From an uncultured Clostridia bacterium (GTDB lineage: Bacteria; Bacillota; Clostridia; Oscillospirales; Acutalibacteraceae): a stretch of DNA of 64,000 nucleotides. Below the pieces are notes generated by a model, which saw nothing but the letters and a program-made list of their open reading frames with translations, did not search any database and was not told the origin of the DNA. Position numbers and translations under genes: made by a program. Every line of letters starts with the position of its first letter. Within the stretch, counting starts at the first letter, position 1. Positions 36,233 to 44,941 of the stretch are shown piece by piece. The stretch covers positions 1-64,000 of the forward strand of contig CALWUU010000023.1 of assembly GCA_944384835.1 (NCBI GenBank), given 5' to 3'.

Positions 36233-36905
36233 ATCCCATCAGCTCCAATGCTTCTCTGGCGGCCTGTTGTTCCGCATCTTTTTTACTTCTTCCTCCGCCT
36301 TTGCCAATCACATTCTGATTTAAGTGGACCTCAACAGTGAAGTGCTTGTTGTGGTCGGGACCGCTTTCTCCTGTTAACACATACGTTAAATGTTCTTCGG
36401 GATTCTGCTGGATAATTTCCTGAAGCATCGTTTTATAATCTTTAAACGGTTTTGGTTTTGGTGTTTGAATGGCCGGTTCAATAAAACGTAAAATAAAAGA
36501 GCGCGCCTGTTCCATACCGCTATCCATATAAATGGCCGCAATGATTGCTTCAAAAGCATCTGCCAAAATAGAAGGACGGGTATCTCCGCCTGTATTTTTT
36601 TCTCCGTTGCTCAGTAATAAATGATTTCCTACTCCAATTTGAGTCGCAAATCCGCAAAGTGCTTTTTCACAAACCAGTGATGCGCGTGTTTTTGTTAAAT
36701 CACCTTCCGGCATGTTAGGACAGTGCTTGAACAGATAATCTGCCACAACAACGCCCAAAACAGAATCTCCCAAAAACTCCAAACGCTCGTTGCTTGGACC
36801 TGCTTTTTTGTTTTCATTTGCATAAGACGAGTGTGTTAATGCAGTTTTCAAATACTTTTTATCTTTAAAATGATAGCCGATTTTATCCTCAAGTTCCTGC
36901 AGCAT
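36228..36905 (-). CDS. rnc: Ribonuclease III
   Basis: A 225-residue double-strand-specific endonuclease for rRNA and mRNA processing. The catalytic domain has the signature NERLEFLGDSVLGVVVADYL near residue 39 and the second acidic site DAFEAIIAAIYMDSG near 113. A C-terminal dsRNA-binding domain (about 155-225) ends GKGGGRSKKDAEQQAAREAL. It follows plsX by 50 bases, and its stop overlaps the ATT start of the radical SAM gene. No acpP lies between plsX and rnc, unlike in many Firmicutes. Confidence 0.96.
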   Translation of the reverse strand: MLQELEDKIGYHFKDKKYLKTALTHSSYANENKKAGPSNERLEFLGDSVLGVVVADYLFKHCPNMPEGDLTKTRASLVCEKALCGFATQIGVGNHLLLSNGEKNTGGDTRPSILADAFEAIIAAIYMDSGMEQARSFILRFIEPAIQTPKPKPFKDYKTMLQEIIQQNPEEHLTYVLTGESGPDHNKHFTVEVHLNQNVIGKGGGRSKKDAEQQAAREALELMGY

Positions 36906-36955
36906 GAAAACCTTACCTTTCCTATTTTTTAATGGTATCTCCCATAATGTAAAAT

Positions 36956-37963
36956 TTATGAATGTTCCTTTGTTTGGTACTCTGAAATACTGTCGGCAAT
37001 CAAACCAACAACATTGGATTCTACATATTGTTTGGTCAAACGGATTGCGCTTTTAAAGGTTCTTGCGTCTGCACTGCCGTGTGCTTTAAATACGGGCTTG
37101 GAAGCTCCTAAAATAGGAGCTCCTCCAACTTCCGTATAGTCAAACATTTTTTTCAGTTCTTTCATATCTTTCATCACAACCGAAGCTGCCAGTTTGTTTT
37201 TCGTACTCTGAGTAAAAATACCTTTAATTTTGCTCATGAGTACCATAGCAACACCTTCATATACTTTTAAAATCATATTTCCGGTAAATCCGTCTGCAAC
37301 TACAACATCAGCGGCGTCCACAGGCAATGCTCTGCCTTCCACATTACCAACAAAGTTTAATTTTGAATTTTTAAGCATTTGATAGGCATCTACTTGTACT
37401 TGTGTACCTTTATTTTCTTCGCCGCCGATATTGGCAAGTCCAACCCTTGGATTATGTAGATGCATAACTTTTTCCATATAAATACTGCCCATCACACCAA
37501 ATTGCTGCAGCATTTCAGGACGGCATTCGTTGTTGGCGCCTGCGTCCAGCAGCATAAAATGCCCTTTGCTTTTTGGCATAATCGGCGCAAATGCAACACG
37601 TTTAATTCCCTTGATTCTTTTTACAATGAGAGTAGCGCCTACAACCAAAGCACCGCTGTTACCGGCTGAAATAAATGCGTCTCCGCTGCCTGCAACCAAT
37701 TGGCGGCAGCCTTCTGCCATGGAGGAATCAGATTTTCCCTTTGTAATTTCCGTAGGCTCATCTTCCATAGTAATGACACTTGGAGCATGGATAATTTCCA
37801 TACGATTTAACGAAATATTGTTTTCTTTTGCAACGCGATGAATCTCATCCTGATCTCCTGTCAGCAAAATATCAATATCAAAATCTGTTACTGCTTCAGC
37901 GCATGCCTTTAAAATTTCCAAAGGCGCATGGTCTCCGCCAAATACATCTACAATTATTCTCAT
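36956..37963 (-). CDS. plsX: Phosphate acyltransferase PlsX
   Basis: A 335-residue enzyme that makes acyl-phosphate from acyl-ACP for phospholipid synthesis. It opens RIIVDVFGGDHAPLEILKAC, a variant of the usual DAMGGDxAP. It has AFISAGNSGALVVGATLIVK near residue 96, FMLLDAGANNECRPEMLQQF near 135 and VADGFTGNMILK near 220. The start at 37963 follows AAGGGTG, and a GTG four codons upstream overlaps that site. It lies directly downstream of trmFO. Confidence 0.94.
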   Translation of the reverse strand: MRIIVDVFGGDHAPLEILKACAEAVTDFDIDILLTGDQDEIHRVAKENNISLNRMEIIHAPSVITMEDEPTEITKGKSDSSMAEGCRQLVAGSGDAFISAGNSGALVVGATLIVKRIKGIKRVAFAPIMPKSKGHFMLLDAGANNECRPEMLQQFGVMGSIYMEKVMHLHNPRVGLANIGGEENKGTQVQVDAYQMLKNSKLNFVGNVEGRALPVDAADVVVADGFTGNMILKVYEGVAMVLMSKIKGIFTQSTKNKLAASVVMKDMKELKKMFDYTEVGGAPILGASKPVFKAHGSADARTFKSAIRLTKQYVESNVVGLIADSISEYQTKEHS

Positions 37964-37988
37964 GTTTTCGCACACCCTTTACTTCAAT

Positions 37989-39287
37989 TCACACATATTG
38001 TGCTAACAGATTCAGTGAACGCTGTGCTAAGGCAGCGTAACGTTCTTTTTTATCTTTGATATGCTCGCTCAGTGCAGGCAGCACACCAAAGTTTGCCCCC
38101 ATGGGCTGAAAATTTTTGGAAATACTGTTTGCCACGTGGTCACTTAAAGCGCCCATCATGGTTTCTTTTGGTAAAATCAACGCAGATATTCCGCGTTTGC
38201 GGTTTACCGCATTGATTCCCGCCAATATTCCCGATGAGGCAGATTCCATATATCCTTCTACCCCTGTGATTTGCCCGGCAAAGAATAAATTCGGATTCTG
38301 TTTGAAACTGAAATCCTGATTCAATACTTGAGGCGCATTTAAAAACGTGTTGCGGTGCATGACACCGTAACGCATAAACTCTGCATGCTGTAAACCCGGA
38401 ATCATAGAAAACACACGTTTTTGTTCACCAAATTTTAAATTGGTTTGGAAGCCAACCAAGTTGTACAGTGTACCTTCCCTATTTTCTCTGCGCAGCTGCA
38501 CCACAGCCCAAGGTCGGTGTCCTGTTTTCGGATTGATTAAGCCAACCGGTTTCATAGGGCCATAGCGCATAGTATCTTTTCCTCGCTGTGCCAAAACTTC
38601 AATGGGCATACACCCTTCGTATACTTTCGGATTGGCAGCGTCAAAGTCATGAACGGGAGCACGTTCTGCCGATATCAGCGCCTCATAAAACGCTTCATAT
38701 TCCTCTTTATTCATAGGGCAGTTGATATATGCGTCGTCTCCACCTTTATCATAACGGGACGCGGTAAAGCAATCCTCCATTGAAAGACTTTCCGCTGTAA
38801 CAATTGGCGCGGCAGCGTCATAAAAACTAAGACTGTCCCCGCAAAGAGAAACAATTTTTTCCGCCAGCGCGTCTGATGTCAGCGGACCTGTTGCAATCAC
38901 GGTGATACCCTCTTTGGGAATTTCCGTGACTTCTTCAGATACAACCTTTATCAAAGGATTGCTTTTGATTTTTTCTGTAACCATGTGGGAAAAACGGTCG
39001 CGGTCTACTGCCAAGGCTCCGCCTGCAGGTACACGGCACTGATCCGCACATTCCATAAGAAGAGAATGAAACCGACGCATTTCTTCTTTCAGCAAACCCG
39101 CGGCACTTTCTACACGATCCGCTTTTAAAGAATTGGAACAAATCAACTCAGCAAACTGTTGGCTGGAATGAGCGGGAGAGTATTTTTTCGGTTTCATTTC
39201 ATACAGCGTAACCGACTCGCCTTTTGATGCAATCTGCCATGCGGCTTCACATCCCGCTAATCCTGCTCCGATGACTGTAATGCTCAT
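37989..39287 (-). CDS. trmFO: tRNA m5U54 methyltransferase TrmFO
   Basis: A 432-residue FAD- and folate-dependent enzyme that methylates U54 in tRNA. The N-terminal dinucleotide fold is VIGAGLAGCEAAWQIASKG. Family blocks include ICSNSLKADRVESAAGLLKE near residue 48, then CRVPAGGALAVDRDRFS and RAPVHDFDAANPKVYEGCMP, and the C-terminal GYMESASSGILAGINAV. GGAGGAAG precedes the ATG. Its start overlaps the topA stop by 4 bases, so the two are coupled, as is common in Firmicutes. Confidence 0.96.
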   Translation of the reverse strand: MSITVIGAGLAGCEAAWQIASKGESVTLYEMKPKKYSPAHSSQQFAELICSNSLKADRVESAAGLLKEEMRRFHSLLMECADQCRVPAGGALAVDRDRFSHMVTEKIKSNPLIKVVSEEVTEIPKEGITVIATGPLTSDALAEKIVSLCGDSLSFYDAAAPIVTAESLSMEDCFTASRYDKGGDDAYINCPMNKEEYEAFYEALISAERAPVHDFDAANPKVYEGCMPIEVLAQRGKDTMRYGPMKPVGLINPKTGHRPWAVVQLRRENREGTLYNLVGFQTNLKFGEQKRVFSMIPGLQHAEFMRYGVMHRNTFLNAPQVLNQDFSFKQNPNLFFAGQITGVEGYMESASSGILAGINAVNRKRGISALILPKETMMGALSDHVANSISKNFQPMGANFGVLPALSEHIKDKKERYAALAQRSLNLLAQYV

Positions 39288-41365
39288 TCTTCCTCCACTT
39301 TTTCATAACCGCAATCCGGTGTCACGCAATATAATTTCGGTTTTTTGCCTTTTTTCTTCAGCAAAGTTTTTCCGCACTGGGGACATTTTTCCATCGAAGG
39401 TTCATCCCAGGAAACAAAATCACAGTTCGGATACTCTTTACATCCATAAAATACGCGGCCTTTTTTGGTCTTTTTCACAATGACACGTCCGCCGCATTTT
39501 GGACATTCAGCGCCTGTTTCATTGATAATCTTTTTGATATTCTTACATTCCGGATAACCGGGACACGCAATAAATCTACCGTAACGTCCTGTTTTTACCA
39601 CCATCTGCCGTCCGCATAATTCACATATAATATCTGTTTTATCCTCTTCCAGCTGAATTTTCACACCGTCCATTGCCTCTTTGGCTTTTTTCAGCGTATC
39701 TGAAAATTCATCATAAAAGGTATGCAGCTGCTGTGTCCACTCTTCCTTGCCATGTTCTACTTCATCCAGTTCACTTTCTACTTGCGCGGTAAATTTGATG
39801 TTCACAATTTTCGGAAAATGTTCTTTCATCAATTTTGTAATCACCTCGCCAAGTTCCGTTGGCTTTAAAGTCTTGTTTTCCCTTGTGACATACTCTCTTG
39901 ACGTAATAGTAGAAATGGTGGTTGCATATGTGGAAGGACGTCCAATTCCGTTTTCCTCCAGAGCCTTAATCAAAGAAGCTTCCGTATAACGCGGAGGCGG
40001 CTGTGTAAAGTGCTGATTTCCAATCAATTCTTTGCATTTCAAAGGCATACCGTTTTCCAAGACAGGCAGTGCGCCTTTTGCTTCTTCCTCTTCATCTTTT
40101 CCTTCTTCATACAATACAGTATAACCGTCAAATGTAACCGTATAACCGGAAGCTTTGAAAATATAATTTTTTGCCTGAATATCTGCTTGGGTTGTACTTT
40201 GCAGACAATTTGACATTTGGCAGGCAATAAAGCGTTCCCAAATGAGTTTATACAACTTATATTGGTCTGAAGTTAAACTGTCTTTTACTTGGTCTGGAGA
40301 CAAATGGGGCATAGTCGGACGAATGGCTTCGTGTCCGTCTTGTGCATTTGCTTTTACTTTAAATTTACGTGGGGTATCAGGCAAATACTTTTTACCCCAG
40401 CGCTCTAAAATATAGTCGGAAGCTTCTTTGACTGCGTCTTCGGAAATACGCAGGGAGTCGGTTCTCATATACGTAATCAAACCGACTGCGCCCATATCGG
40501 CTACTTCAACACCTTCATACAGTTCCTGCGCCACTTTCATAGTTCTTCTGGCCTGAAACCCAAGTTTGCGGGAGGCTTCCTGCTGTAAAGTAGACGTAAT
40601 AAACGGAGGTGCAGGAGATTTTCTTCTGGTTCCTTTTTTTACTTTTACCACTTGATACTCCGCATTTTCCAGCTCTGCCAAGATGTTATCTGCCTGTTCC
40701 TTATTGGAGATTTTGATTTTGCCGTCAACATCTCCGTAAAAAGAAGCCGGGAATGCTTTTCTTGCGCCTTTTGGAATAAACTTTGCATCCAAGGTCCAGT
40801 ATTCTTCCGGAACAAATTTACGGATTTCATTTTCACGATCTACAATAATACGAACCGCTACCGATTGTACACGCCCGCCGGAAAGTCCCCGTCTGATTTT
40901 TTGAGACAAAAACGGACTTAATTTGTAACCTACCAAACGGTCTAAAATACGGCGTGCCTGCTGTGCGTTTACCAAATCCATGTCAATGGCACGCGGATGT
41001 TCAATACCGTTGGTAACGGCTGTTTTTGTAATTTCGTTAAAGGTAACGCGGTTATGATCTTCCACGTCCAGTCCCAATAAATAAGCCAAATGCCATGAAA
41101 TGGCTTCTCCTTCACGGTCCGGGTCGGTTGCAAGAAAAATTTCATCGCTTTTATCGGCAGCTTCTTTCAGCTCTTCCACCAATTTTTCTTTACCTTTGAT
41201 GACTTCATATTTTGGTTTGAAATCATGTTTTACATCTACGCTTAATCGGTTTTCAGGCAAATCACGCACATGACCCATTGAAGCCACAACGTCAAAGTCT
41301 GAACCGAGATATTTCTTAATTGTTTTTGCTTTTGCAGGGGATTCCACTATTACTAGTTTAGACAT
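39284..41365 (-). CDS. topA: DNA topoisomerase I
   Basis: A 693-residue type IA topoisomerase that relaxes negative supercoils. The Toprim domain covers residues 1-115 (VIVESPAKAKTIKKYLG; ATDPDREGEAISWHLAYLLG). The catalytic Tyr is in GLITYMRTDSLRIS near residue 295. The C-terminus carries three zinc ribbons: CELCG with CPGYPEC, CPKCG with CKEYPNC, and CPQCG with CVTPDC. This is the full Clostridia-type architecture. AGGTGG precedes the ATG. It lies 106 bases after dprA, a gap with no obvious terminator. Confidence 0.97.
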   Translation of the reverse strand: MSKLVIVESPAKAKTIKKYLGSDFDVVASMGHVRDLPENRLSVDVKHDFKPKYEVIKGKEKLVEELKEAADKSDEIFLATDPDREGEAISWHLAYLLGLDVEDHNRVTFNEITKTAVTNGIEHPRAIDMDLVNAQQARRILDRLVGYKLSPFLSQKIRRGLSGGRVQSVAVRIIVDRENEIRKFVPEEYWTLDAKFIPKGARKAFPASFYGDVDGKIKISNKEQADNILAELENAEYQVVKVKKGTRRKSPAPPFITSTLQQEASRKLGFQARRTMKVAQELYEGVEVADMGAVGLITYMRTDSLRISEDAVKEASDYILERWGKKYLPDTPRKFKVKANAQDGHEAIRPTMPHLSPDQVKDSLTSDQYKLYKLIWERFIACQMSNCLQSTTQADIQAKNYIFKASGYTVTFDGYTVLYEEGKDEEEEAKGALPVLENGMPLKCKELIGNQHFTQPPPRYTEASLIKALEENGIGRPSTYATTISTITSREYVTRENKTLKPTELGEVITKLMKEHFPKIVNIKFTAQVESELDEVEHGKEEWTQQLHTFYDEFSDTLKKAKEAMDGVKIQLEEDKTDIICELCGRQMVVKTGRYGRFIACPGYPECKNIKKIINETGAECPKCGGRVIVKKTKKGRVFYGCKEYPNCDFVSWDEPSMEKCPQCGKTLLKKKGKKPKLYCVTPDCGYEKVEEE

Positions 41366-41471
41366 CGTCTAACCACCTTTGCTCACGTACTTTCAAATCT
41401 AAAATTTACCGTTTGATTGAGTTTCATCTGAAGAAACATATTCCAAAAGAAAACGATAAATTCCAGAAAAA

Positions 41472-42671
41472 TTAAACTTGTCCGGGCAGGCTGTAACGTC
41501 TGCCCGAGTGAGAAGAAATTGCATTACATAATTCTAATTCTGTTACGGCGATTAAAATTCTTTGCGCCGATAATCCTGTTAATACTTCTAATTGTTCTAT
41601 ATGCACAGGTTCAGCGGATAATTTGCTCAGCAGCAATGCTCCGTCTTGAGAAAGCAGTTCTTTTAACTCTCTGTGCATTTCTGTTATTTCGTTTTCATCA
41701 ACCGCTTTCACAGGTCCAGGTTCCTGATAAAGCATTCGTTCTTCTTTCTTTTGTAACTGAGATTCCGTTTTTATTTGCTCGGGTTGAAGCAGATACGTAT
41801 TTGTATATTCTTCTAAAATATCCTGCGCTTTGGTAACAGGTTTCGCACCTGCTTTGATTAAATTATTTACTCCTTCCGAAACAGGATTATAAATCCCGCA
41901 AGGAACCGCGAATACATCTCGATTTTGTTCCAAAGCAGTTCTGGCAGTAATTAAAGAACCGCTGCGTTCAGCCGCTTCTACTACCAGCACACCCACAGAT
42001 AAACCGGAAATAATGCGGTTTCGAATGGGAAAATGGTGCTTGAATGCAGGTTTGGTTACAGGAAATTCCGATATAATGGCTCCATGTTCAGCAATAGACT
42101 GCCTCATAGACTCATTTTCCATCAAATACGGATATTCTATTCCGCACCCCAAAACGCATACGGAAATACCATTGCCATGCAGTGCACCTTGATGTGCTGC
42201 TGTATCAATACCTTTGGCTCCCCCGCTGATAATTACCATACCGGCTTGTGCCAGCTTCACACTCAGGTCATAAGTGATTTGTTTGCCGGCAGTGGTAGCA
42301 TTCCTGGTGCCAACCACCGCTAAAGCAGGTTGTTCATCGAAATTAGGCAAGGTACCCTTAACATACAATATGCAAGGCGGATTGTCAATTTGGAAAAGTC
42401 TTTGAGGGTACGCTTTGCAAGCAGGAGTAATGGTTTGTATTCCTTTTGCTTCATTAGACGCAATTAATATTTTACCATCTTCCAGTGTATTTTGCGACAA
42501 TTGTTTGAGTTCTTTTGGTGTAAATAAGCCCATAGAACGCCATTGAGTCAATCCGGCATCGTAAAATGAAGGTATATCCGGAAAATAAGATAATATCCGT
42601 TTTGGTTTAAAACTGCCTTCTCCCAAGGATAATTGCAGCCATGCCCAATAAGCTTTCTTATCTTCTGTCAT
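41472..42671 (-). CDS. dprA: DNA processing protein DprA
   Basis: A 399-residue protein that binds incoming single-stranded DNA and loads RecA in transformation. An N-terminal SAM-like helical region is followed by the Rossmann-like domain with VGTRNATTAGKQITYDLSVK near residue 115 and SGGAKGIDTAAHQGAL near 144. VVEAAERSGSLITARTALEQ is near 228. A C-terminal winged helix (about 335-399, LEVLTGLSAQRILIAVTELE) completes it. The start overlaps the upstream methyltransferase stop by 4 bases. dprA is widespread even in species not known to be competent. Confidence 0.94.
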   Translation of the reverse strand: MTEDKKAYWAWLQLSLGEGSFKPKRILSYFPDIPSFYDAGLTQWRSMGLFTPKELKQLSQNTLEDGKILIASNEAKGIQTITPACKAYPQRLFQIDNPPCILYVKGTLPNFDEQPALAVVGTRNATTAGKQITYDLSVKLAQAGMVIISGGAKGIDTAAHQGALHGNGISVCVLGCGIEYPYLMENESMRQSIAEHGAIISEFPVTKPAFKHHFPIRNRIISGLSVGVLVVEAAERSGSLITARTALEQNRDVFAVPCGIYNPVSEGVNNLIKAGAKPVTKAQDILEEYTNTYLLQPEQIKTESQLQKKEERMLYQEPGPVKAVDENEITEMHRELKELLSQDGALLLSKLSAEPVHIEQLEVLTGLSAQRILIAVTELELCNAISSHSGRRYSLPGQV

Positions 42672-43492
42672 ATAGATTCCTCTAACTGCATGTCAATTCT
42701 TCCGCGCATCATTTCCCACATTAAAATCGCGGCAGAACTTGCTGCGTTTAACGATTCTGCGCGCCCCATCATAGGGATGGTAACGCAAGCGTCACAAGCC
42801 GCGATTGCGGTTTGGCTCAAGCCGTTTCCTTCATTGCCGATCAGCATTACGGTTGGTTTTGAAAAATCCGTTTCCAAAACGCTTTGCGCCCGTTCGGAAG
42901 GAACTGCCGCAAACACAGAAAACGCTTTTCGTTTTAGCTCTTTGATTGCAAAGGACGTATCTTTTTCTATATAAAACGGCAAGCGGAAAATTGCACCCAT
43001 ACTGGCACGCAATGCTTTGGGACTGTAAATATCACAGCAGTCTCCCAAAAACAGCACACCGCTTACCCCCAGCGCTTCTGCTGTACGCAAAACAGAGCCT
43101 AAATTTGCCGGGTCTTGTATTTGTTCCAAAGCAACGTACGTTCCCGATGCTTGCATATCCATCATACTGTGATGCTGCTCCGGAATTCTGCATACGCAGA
43201 ATACACCCTGATTATGCTTTGTGGCAGAAAGCGCGTCGGCCACATGTTCTTCTATCAAACGATAAGAACGGCACTCCTGTATAATTTGAGTGATATAATC
43301 GTTGTATTTTGTTTGAGCAGCCCCGGTAAAGTACGCGGAGACAATTTCAATATTGCTCAGCGCAGCATCTCTGCACAGTCTTGCTCCTTCTACCACAAAC
43401 ATACCTTTTTCACGGCGAAACGATGCTGAATCCACTAATTTCGCAGCCAATTTGATTTCTTCATTTTTACGACTTTTGATGATTTCCAACAT
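42668..43492 (-). CDS. SpoU/TrmH-family RNA 2'-O-methyltransferase
   Basis: A 274-residue SPOUT-class RNA methyltransferase. The N-terminal substrate-binding domain (LVDSASFRREKGMFVVEGAR) resembles RlmB/YsgA proteins. The knotted C-terminal domain has motif 1 EQIQDPANLGSVLRTAEALG, motif 2 MLIGNEGNGLS and motif 3 IPMMGRAESLNAASSAAILM. The target is probably a ribose in 23S rRNA but cannot be fixed. The ATG at 43492 has GGAG upstream, and an in-frame start at 43516 would include that site. It follows rplT after a weak hairpin and heads the block with dprA and topA. Confidence 0.92.
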   Translation of the reverse strand: MLEIIKSRKNEEIKLAAKLVDSASFRREKGMFVVEGARLCRDAALSNIEIVSAYFTGAAQTKYNDYITQIIQECRSYRLIEEHVADALSATKHNQGVFCVCRIPEQHHSMMDMQASGTYVALEQIQDPANLGSVLRTAEALGVSGVLFLGDCCDIYSPKALRASMGAIFRLPFYIEKDTSFAIKELKRKAFSVFAAVPSERAQSVLETDFSKPTVMLIGNEGNGLSQTAIAACDACVTIPMMGRAESLNAASSAAILMWEMMRGRIDMQLEESI

Positions 43493-43520
43493 AACATAAA
43501 ATCTCCGTGTAACCAAAATT

Positions 43521-43547
43521 TGCGCCCGAGGGAATCCCCCGAGCGCA
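43521..43547 (-). terminator. Weak hairpin terminator after rplT
   Basis: TGCGCCCGAGGG, loop AAT, CCCCCGAGCGCA, with two internal mismatches. On the minus strand it is followed only by AAATTTTGG, so partial read-through into the methyltransferase-dprA-topA genes is likely. Confidence 0.55.
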
Positions 43548-43559
43548 ACTATAGCTTTT

Positions 43560-43913
43560 TTATAGGGCAGATTTTGCTGTTTCTACCAAAGCAGCAAAAG
43601 CAGCAGGATCTGCAACCGCAATCTCAGCAAGCATTTTGCGGTTTAGACCAACATTTGCTTTTTTCAAACCATTCATAAATGTAGAATAGTTCATGCCGTT
43701 CAATTGAGCAGCAGCAGAAATACGAGTAATCCATAGACGACGGAAATCTCTTTTTCTTTGTTTACGGCCAATATATGCATAATTACCGGACTTCATAACG
43801 GCTTGTTTTGCCATTTTAAAGTGTTTGCTTTTAGCGCCCCAGTATCCTTTTGCCAGTTTTAATACTTTTTTTCTTCTTTTGCGTGTTGCCAACGCACCTT
43901 TAATACGTGCCAT
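43560..43913 (-). CDS. rplT: Ribosomal protein L20
   Basis: A 117-residue early-assembly 23S rRNA-binding protein. The basic N-terminal extension ([20 protein letters not shown]) is followed by the conserved globular domain ([20 protein letters not shown]). In Firmicutes L20 also represses the infC-rpmI-rplT operon through the leader. Last gene of that operon, 64 bases after rpmI. Confidence 0.98.
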   Translation of the reverse strand: MARIKGALATRKRRKKVLKLAKGYWGAKSKHFKMAKQAVMKSGNYAYIGRKQRKRDFRRLWITRISAAAQLNGMNYSTFMNGLKKANVGLNRKMLAEIAVADPAAFAALVETAKSAL

Positions 43914-43977
43914 TATCTATTACCTCCAATATTCGGTCAATTATCGTGTTTCAATCTCTTTTGGAAAAGAACGTCTA

Positions 43978-44175
43978 TTATTTGTAAGGAATCATTCTTT
44001 TTACTGCTGCTACATTGGTTTTATCTGTTACAGCGGTTTGTCTTAGACCTCTTTTACGTTTTGTTGTTTTCTTATTCAAAATGTGAGATTTGTTTGCGTG
44101 TGCACGGATAACCTTTCCGTTTTTGGATAATTTAAAACGCTTTTTAGCGCCGGAATGTGTTTTAATCTTAGGCAT
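43978..44175 (-). CDS. rpmI: Ribosomal protein L35
   Basis: A 65-residue basic ribosomal protein: [20 protein letters not shown], then [16 protein letters not shown], the family signature. It lies between infC and rplT with short gaps in the invariant order. Confidence 0.98.
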   Translation of the reverse strand: MPKIKTHSGAKKRFKLSKNGKVIRAHANKSHILNKKTTKRKRGLRQTAVTDKTNVAAVKRMIPYK

Positions 44176-44202
44176 GAGTTAATCCTCCTTAATTGTTTAA
44201 CA

Positions 44203-44721
44203 TCACTTTGTAGGTTTGGTTGCAAGAAACATTAGCATATTGCGGCCTTCCAATTTCGCCGGCTTTTCAACATTCGCATGCTCGGAAAGCGCCTCTGCAA
44301 AACGGTTCATAATGTCATATCCGTGTTCCGGATGACCCATTTCCCTTCCGCGGAAGCGAATAGAAACTTTAACTTTGTCACCGCTTTTTAAAAAGCGCAT
44401 TGCATGGCTTACTTTTGTGTTAAAGTCGTGTGTGTCAATGTTTAAAGAAAGTCTGATTTCTTTAATATCAACCACGTGCTGATTCTTTCTTGCTTCTTTC
44501 TCGCGCTTGGTTTGTTCAAACTTATATTTGCCGTAGTCAATAATTTTGCATACAGGCGGTGTAGCCTGAGGGGCAATTTTTACAAGATCCAAATCTTTTT
44601 CTGCTGCCAAATCCAAGGCTTTTGCCGCAGGCATAATGCCAAGCTGGCTGCCGTCAGAATCAATTACACGGACTTCCTTGTCACGAATTTCTTCGTTAAT
44701 CTGTAGCTCTTTACTGCTAAT
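44203..44721 (-). CDS. infC: Translation initiation factor IF-3 (ATT start)
   Basis: A 172-residue factor that proofreads start codons and prevents subunit joining. The start is ATT at 44721-44719, 7 bases after GGAGGTGTG, giving SSKELQINEEIRDKEVRVID, the standard N-terminal domain opening. The first ATG in frame (44634) would lose 29 conserved residues. The N domain continues with AAKALDLAAEKDLDLVKIAP and the linker is Lys/Glu-rich (KYKFEQTKREKEARKNQHV). The C domain has EIRLSLNIDTHDFNTKVSHA and FRGREMGHPEHG. The rare AUU start is the known basis of IF3 autoregulation. A promoter and an attenuator-type leader lie upstream. Confidence 0.97.
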   Translation of the reverse strand: MSSKELQINEEIRDKEVRVIDSDGSQLGIMPAAKALDLAAEKDLDLVKIAPQATPPVCKIIDYGKYKFEQTKREKEARKNQHVVDIKEIRLSLNIDTHDFNTKVSHAMRFLKSGDKVKVSIRFRGREMGHPEHGYDIMNRFAEALSEHANVEKPAKLEGRNMLMFLATKPTK

Positions 44722-44765
44722 GGTTACACACCTCCAAAAATACGTTGTGACTGTTATCGTTTACA

Positions 44766-44906
44766 AAATAAAAACGCGGACAGAATCTTCCGTCCGCGCA
44801 TCAATAAACATACTTATCCCATCGTCAAAATGAAAGATAGTGAATATTGACCCGTGTCGGACGATACCCCACAGGTGAGAGCACATGTGCTCCGCTTTGT
44901 TTTACT
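44766..44906 (-). promoter_or_regulatory. infC leader with intrinsic attenuator (candidate L20 leader)
   Basis: The leader runs about 185 bases from the predicted start near 44906 to the ATT codon. It contains a full intrinsic terminator: CGCGGAC and GTCCGCG arms (44798-44792 and 44781-44775 on the minus strand) and then TTTTTATTTT. An upstream CGTCCG (44863-44858) is complementary to CGGACG in the terminator's first arm, giving a competing antiterminator pairing. A second stem (GGAGCACATGTGCTC) lies at the leader's 5' end. This fits L20-type leader control of infC-rpmI-rplT, but the exact L20 binding motif was not verified. Confidence 0.65.
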
Positions 44907-44912
44907 CAAACT

Positions 44913-44941
44913 ATTTTAACAGGTTGCGTTCTATTTGTCAA
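44913..44941 (-). promoter_or_regulatory. Sigma-A promoter of infC-rpmI-rplT
   Basis: On the minus strand: TTGACA (44941-44936), a 17-base spacer, TAAAAT (44918-44913). It overlaps the last codons of addA. Confidence 0.8.

Noticed and set aside
44203..44634. 143-residue IF3 starting at the first ATG
   Set aside because: It would remove the conserved N-terminal domain. ATT at 44721 with GGAGGTG is the expected infC start.
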